This document shows, piece after piece, positions 9,914 to 11,759 of a stretch of 11,759 nt of DNA. Source of the stretch: an uncultured Clostridium sp. GTDB lineage: Bacteria; Bacillota; Clostridia; Peptostreptococcales; Peptostreptococcaceae. The notes beneath the pieces were generated by a model. That model saw nothing but the letters and a program-made list of their open reading frames with translations. It searched no databases and was not told the DNA's origin. Position numbers and translations under genes: made by a program. Position 1 is the stretch's first letter; every line of letters starts with the position of its first letter. The stretch spans positions 1-11,759 of the forward strand of contig CALEBD010000017.1 in NCBI GenBank assembly GCA_937944945.1, written 5' to 3'.

Positions 9914-10275
9914 TGTTAATTGTATTTATTATAATATTCGTAGCTTTATATGAACTAATAACAGTTATATATTATGAAAGTCTTAAGATAAGACTTGTAA
10001 AAGTAAGCACCTTTATAGATCATCTTAATACTTTTGGTTCTACAGAAGATAAACAAATTTTCTATAAGTTTTTTAAAGAAGTTAATACAGAATCTATTAG
10101 ATGCAATGCTAAACTCGATATAACTGTAGAAAATGCAAGTAAACCTGAACTTTGGTACAGATATCCTTCAAATCCTAATACCTTTAAAGAGTGTTTCAAA
10201 CTTTTTAATTTATGTTTTTATCGAAATGTACTTAAAGATCCAATTGATAAAATAATTAACTGGTTTAAAAAATAA
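9913..10275 (+). CDS. Membrane-anchored hypothetical protein
   Basis: The product is 120 residues with one N-terminal hydrophobic segment (LIVFIIIFVALYELITVIYY, about 2-21), followed by a soluble helical domain with basic segments and a C-terminal KIINWFKK. The N-terminal helix has no cleavage or lipobox motif, so it is more likely an anchor than a signal peptide. Start and end are tight, with TAATG overlap upstream and three bases before the lipoprotein gene. Family not recognised. It may be an inner-membrane partner of the lipoprotein that follows, by position only. Confidence 0.75.
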   Translation: MLIVFIIIFVALYELITVIYYESLKIRLVKVSTFIDHLNTFGSTEDKQIFYKFFKEVNTESIRCNAKLDITVENASKPELWYRYPSNPNTFKECFKLFNLCFYRNVLKDPIDKIINWFKK

Positions 10276-10278
10276 AAT

Positions 10279-10497
10279 ATGAAATTTTTACTTTGTCTAA
10301 TTTGTTTAATTACAGTTAGTTGTAATGCTGTAATTGATCCTAAATCAGAAACTATAAGATCTGAAGATGGATACTATCTTGGTACTGCACATAAATTTAA
10401 ATTTGAAGGACATGATTATATTAGTTTTACTAAAGGTCATGGTGTAGCAGTTGTTCATAATCCTAAATGTCATTGTAATCTAAATGAAGACTATTAA
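10279..10497 (+). CDS. Small predicted lipoprotein
   Basis: The product is 72 residues. A signal peptide of Lys-3 plus hydrophobic FLLCLICLI leads to TVSC (C15), a plausible Bacteroidota-style lipobox cleaved before Cys. The mature part begins NAVIDPKSE and has a small beta-rich region with GHDYISF and HNPKCHCN, where the last cysteines and histidines could bind metal or form disulfides. It would lie in the outer or inner membrane facing the periplasm, perhaps in superinfection exclusion, though nothing proves it. The start is the ATG at 10279 after an A-rich leader (AAAAAATAAAAT), and the stop overlaps the zinc-ribbon gene by 14 bases. Confidence 0.78.
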   Translation: MKFLLCLICLITVSCNAVIDPKSETIRSEDGYYLGTAHKFKFEGHDYISFTKGHGVAVVHNPKCHCNLNEDY

Positions 10498-10666
10498 AAC
10501 ATATTGTCCAGAATGTGACAAAGAAACAGTTCATATAATTTGGACGGAGGATGGATATTCTGATATAGCTAGAATCTTTTCTACTCTAATTTCTCTTGGA
10601 ATGTCAAATTTAGTTTGCACTAAATACAGTAAATGTATTAGTTGTGGAAAAACTGAAGAATTGTAA
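10484..10666 (+). CDS. Zinc-ribbon protein
   Basis: The product is 60 residues with two CxxC knuckles, C8-PE-C11 and C51-IS-C54, plus C45. The layout TYCPECDKETVH ... KCISCGKTEEL is a classic zinc ribbon. The middle is a hydrophobic/helical spacer (IARIFSTLISLGMSN). Such proteins bind nucleic acid or protein surfaces; no specific partner can be named. Its start lies within the lipoprotein gene in another frame (14-base overlap) and it ends in TAA, five bases before the next ATG. Confidence 0.8.
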   Translation: MKTIKTYCPECDKETVHIIWTEDGYSDIARIFSTLISLGMSNLVCTKYSKCISCGKTEEL

Positions 10667-10670
10667 TAAA

Positions 10671-10934
10671 ATGGTTAATGAACAAATTAAAAAATTGGCT
10701 AATAAAAAGATTCCATTATATAATAACTCTTCTAGTTTATATGATATTTTAGATTGGCTTAGAGAGAAGAAGTTTCTGCATGTAGAGATACACTGGTATC
10801 CTCATGGATGGATGTTTGTTATCTATAAAACTGACTCTCAAGAAGATGAACCATATGATACTTTCTCTGAAGTATATACTAATTATCTAGAGTGTTTAGA
10901 AGCTGGAATTATAAGAGCGTTAAATTTTGTATAG
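10671..10934 (+). CDS. Conserved phage hypothetical protein
   Basis: The product is 87 residues, with start ATG 10671 preferred over the upstream TTG at 10644 inside the zinc-ribbon gene. A helix SLYDILDWLREKK leads to strands HVEIHWYPHGWMFVIYK, an acidic loop SQEDEPYDTFSE and a final helix YLECLEAGIIRALNFV. The aromatic strand pair followed by a YxxCLEAGI-type helix is familiar from small proteins of Bacteroidota phages and prophages, recalled without a search. It ends with tandem stops TAG TGA. If one of them is read through, the other still limits extension unless both are recoded. Function unknown. Confidence 0.8.
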   Translation: MVNEQIKKLANKKIPLYNNSSSLYDILDWLREKKFLHVEIHWYPHGWMFVIYKTDSQEDEPYDTFSEVYTNYLECLEAGIIRALNFV

Positions 10935-10948
10935 TGAGTTAAAATGCA

Positions 10949-11125
10949 ATGACAAAGTGAGAATACAAAGTAGATACTTTTACTCCATATCAAGGTGAGG
11001 ATTTTATTGATTGGCTAAATTCATATGGAAACCAAGGATGGGAACTTGTGCAAGAAACTGTTATACCTCAATTTGCACCTCTATATAAATATAGCTGTAC
11101 GTTTAAAAGAAAAATTCAGGAATAA
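10949..11125 (+). CDS. DUF4177-like protein with TGA at the conserved tryptophan
   Basis: ATG at 10949 to TAA at 11123-11125 gives 58 residues if the TGA at codon 4 (10958-10960) is read. With TGA = Trp the start is MTKWEYKVDTF, the hallmark of DUF4177 and related small proteins, followed by DFIDWLNSYGNQGWELVQET and the ending KYSCTFKRKI. These are the expected family blocks: the KWEYKV strand, a helix, GWELV and a final strand with FKRK. The fit of TGA to the family Trp makes this the best recoding evidence in the window. Two other Trp residues in the same protein use TGG. The TAA stop overlaps the next start (TAATG). The family function is unknown. Confidence 0.88.
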
Positions 11126-11466
11126 TGAGAACACTTCTTTGGGTAGATGATGCTCGTAATCCAATGGAAGATGATTGGATGAATTTCAGTCCAATTGGGC
11201 GGAATTGTAAAGTAATATGGGCTCAATCTTACCAAGAAGCGATTGATTTTCTTGAGAAAGAATGGCCTGATGCAATTTGTCTTGATCACGATTTAGGAGA
11301 AGAAGAAAGTGGTTACGATATAGCTAAATATATTGTAAATCGTTGTATTGATGAAGGAAAGAAACTTCCATTATTTGCAAGTCAATCTGCAAATCCTGTA
11401 GGTAGAGAAAATATTCTTTCTTTATTTAAAAATTATGAAAAATTTTATTCAACATGTTGTTTATAG
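11125..11466 (+). CDS. Cyclic-phosphate processing receiver-like protein
   Basis: The product is 113 residues with the receiver-like fold seen in the family named cyclic-phosphate processing receiver domain. Motifs are LLWVDDARNP (4-13), W32-AQSYQEAIDFL (32-43), the acidic ICLDHDLGEEESGYD (51-65) with D54 and D56, and ASQSANPVGRENI (85-97). The family is predicted to act on 2',3'-cyclic phosphate ends or related RNA damage, based on domain context in the literature, not on direct proof. Here the usual His before SANPVG is Gln. The start is coupled to the upstream gene (TAATG). It ends at TAG where the family normally ends, so TAG is a genuine stop here. The next gene overlaps its last 32 bases. 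Confidence 0.85.
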   Translation: MRTLLWVDDARNPMEDDWMNFSPIGRNCKVIWAQSYQEAIDFLEKEWPDAICLDHDLGEEESGYDIAKYIVNRCIDEGKKLPLFASQSANPVGRENILSLFKNYEKFYSTCCL

Positions 11467-11620
11467 TCATAGAGAGGGATTACGTTGGTACTTCAAGTCA
11501 ACAGAACTTAAAGGTATGTTTATAATTTCTTTATATCCTTCAGATATTAGACTTTTAAATAAAGGTCTTTATCTTCTACTTCCTCCTTTTAAAAAAGAAC
11601 ACATTAAAGGTAATTGGTAA
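11435..11620 (+). CDS. Hypothetical small basic protein
   Basis: The product is 61 residues from ATG 11435, in a different frame from the end of the receiver-like gene, with which it overlaps by 32 bases. It has an aromatic/basic N-terminus (FIQHVVYSHREGLRWYF), a strand-like centre (MFIISLYPSD) and a basic tail (KKEHIKGNW). It has no known motif. Coupling through TAATG to the next gene supports reality, although the N-terminal 10 residues could be a chance extension; no later ATG before codon 28 exists. Not recognised. Confidence 0.6.
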   Translation: MKNFIQHVVYSHREGLRWYFKSTELKGMFIISLYPSDIRLLNKGLYLLLPPFKKEHIKGNW

Positions 11621-11759
11621 TGACAGAACAGTATATTACTTTTGAAACAGCTAAGATTGCAAAGGAAAAACATTATATAGATGGAAATAGAATGTCTAAA
11701 CCATTTTCAAAATTAGGATATGCAAATTGTAGTCCTAGTTATAATGAAAAAGGAGAGCT
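11620..11759 (+). CDS. 5' part of a phage hypothetical gene (cut by window end)
   Basis: ATG at 11620 overlaps the previous stop (TAATG) and the frame is open to the right edge, giving 46 complete codons. It begins MTEQYITFETAKIAKEKHY, a pattern (I-T-F-E-x-A-K-x-A-K-E-K) common at the start of small phage hypotheticals, where a helix is followed by a Tyr/Cys-rich region, here GYANCSPSYNEKGE. The rest lies outside the window. Function unknown. Confidence 0.75.
   Translation, partial: MTEQYITFETAKIAKEKHYIDGNRMSKPFSKLGYANCSPSYNEKGE

Noticed and set aside
11464..11514. TAG at 11466 as a recoded codon
   Set aside because: The receiver-like family ends at this position, and readthrough meets a second TAG after one sense codon, so TAG acts as a stop here.
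1..11759. CRISPR array, insertion sequence or integrase attachment site
   Set aside because: I saw no regularly spaced direct repeats, no transposase or integrase frame, and no duplicated tRNA 3' end.

Overview
The window reads as part of a large, AT-rich, tightly packed double-stranded DNA phage genome, most likely a crAss-like phage or a relative infecting a Bacteroidota host. The reasons are: every supported gene lies on the + strand; genes abut or overlap as TAATG and ATGA junctions; most starts follow A-rich leaders without a Shine-Dalgarno site; there is a dense tRNA array; many genes are small phage hypotheticals; and there are signs of stop-codon recoding. The taxonomic assignment is inference. 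The recoding signs are seen directly in the sequence.

Layout. Bases 1-247 hold the 3' end of an unrecognised gene. Bases 261-5232 hold 14 tRNA-type genes (a fifteenth lies at 7489-7560) mixed with small genes. These small genes include a coiled-coil protein, an AAA+ ATPase, a two-pass membrane protein and six short cysteine-rich proteins with a common C-terminal hydrophobic YR(I/V)(Y/F) motif. The tRNAs read Thr, Pro, Val, His, Ile, Lys, Asn, Ser, amber UAG (anticodon CTA), Ala, Phe, Cys, Met and Gly, plus one tRNA-shaped gene with an abnormal anticodon loop. Two spacers in the array (about 2499-2630 and 4418-4554) are rich in mutually exclusive base pairings and look like structured RNAs. 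Bases 5250-7475 hold small hypotheticals, several membrane proteins including an MgtC/SapB-like one, and a pair of tandem paralogues. Bases 7583-11759 hold an HNH endonuclease, a zinc-finger phage protein, a GatB/YqeY-domain protein, a lipoprotein, a zinc ribbon, a DUF4177-like protein, a cyclic-phosphate-processing receiver-like protein and other small genes in an operon-like run.

The main result concerns the genetic code. Three genes (5552-5716, 7583-8311, 10949-11125) stay open only if TGA is read as an amino acid, giving five in-frame TGA codons. In the DUF4177-like gene the TGA falls exactly on the family's KWEYKV tryptophan, which points to TGA = Trp. Separately, 4257-4328 is a well-folded tRNA with anticodon CTA, an amber suppressor. 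About 23 of some 32 genes end in TAA. Six or seven end in TAG, and only two in TGA, both inside ATGA overlaps. The phage therefore appears to mix TGA = Trp with a possible TAG suppression system. No tRNA with anticodon TCA was found in the window. The YqeY-domain protein, the receiver-like protein and the tRNA array fit a theme of translation and tRNA management, but that link is inference.
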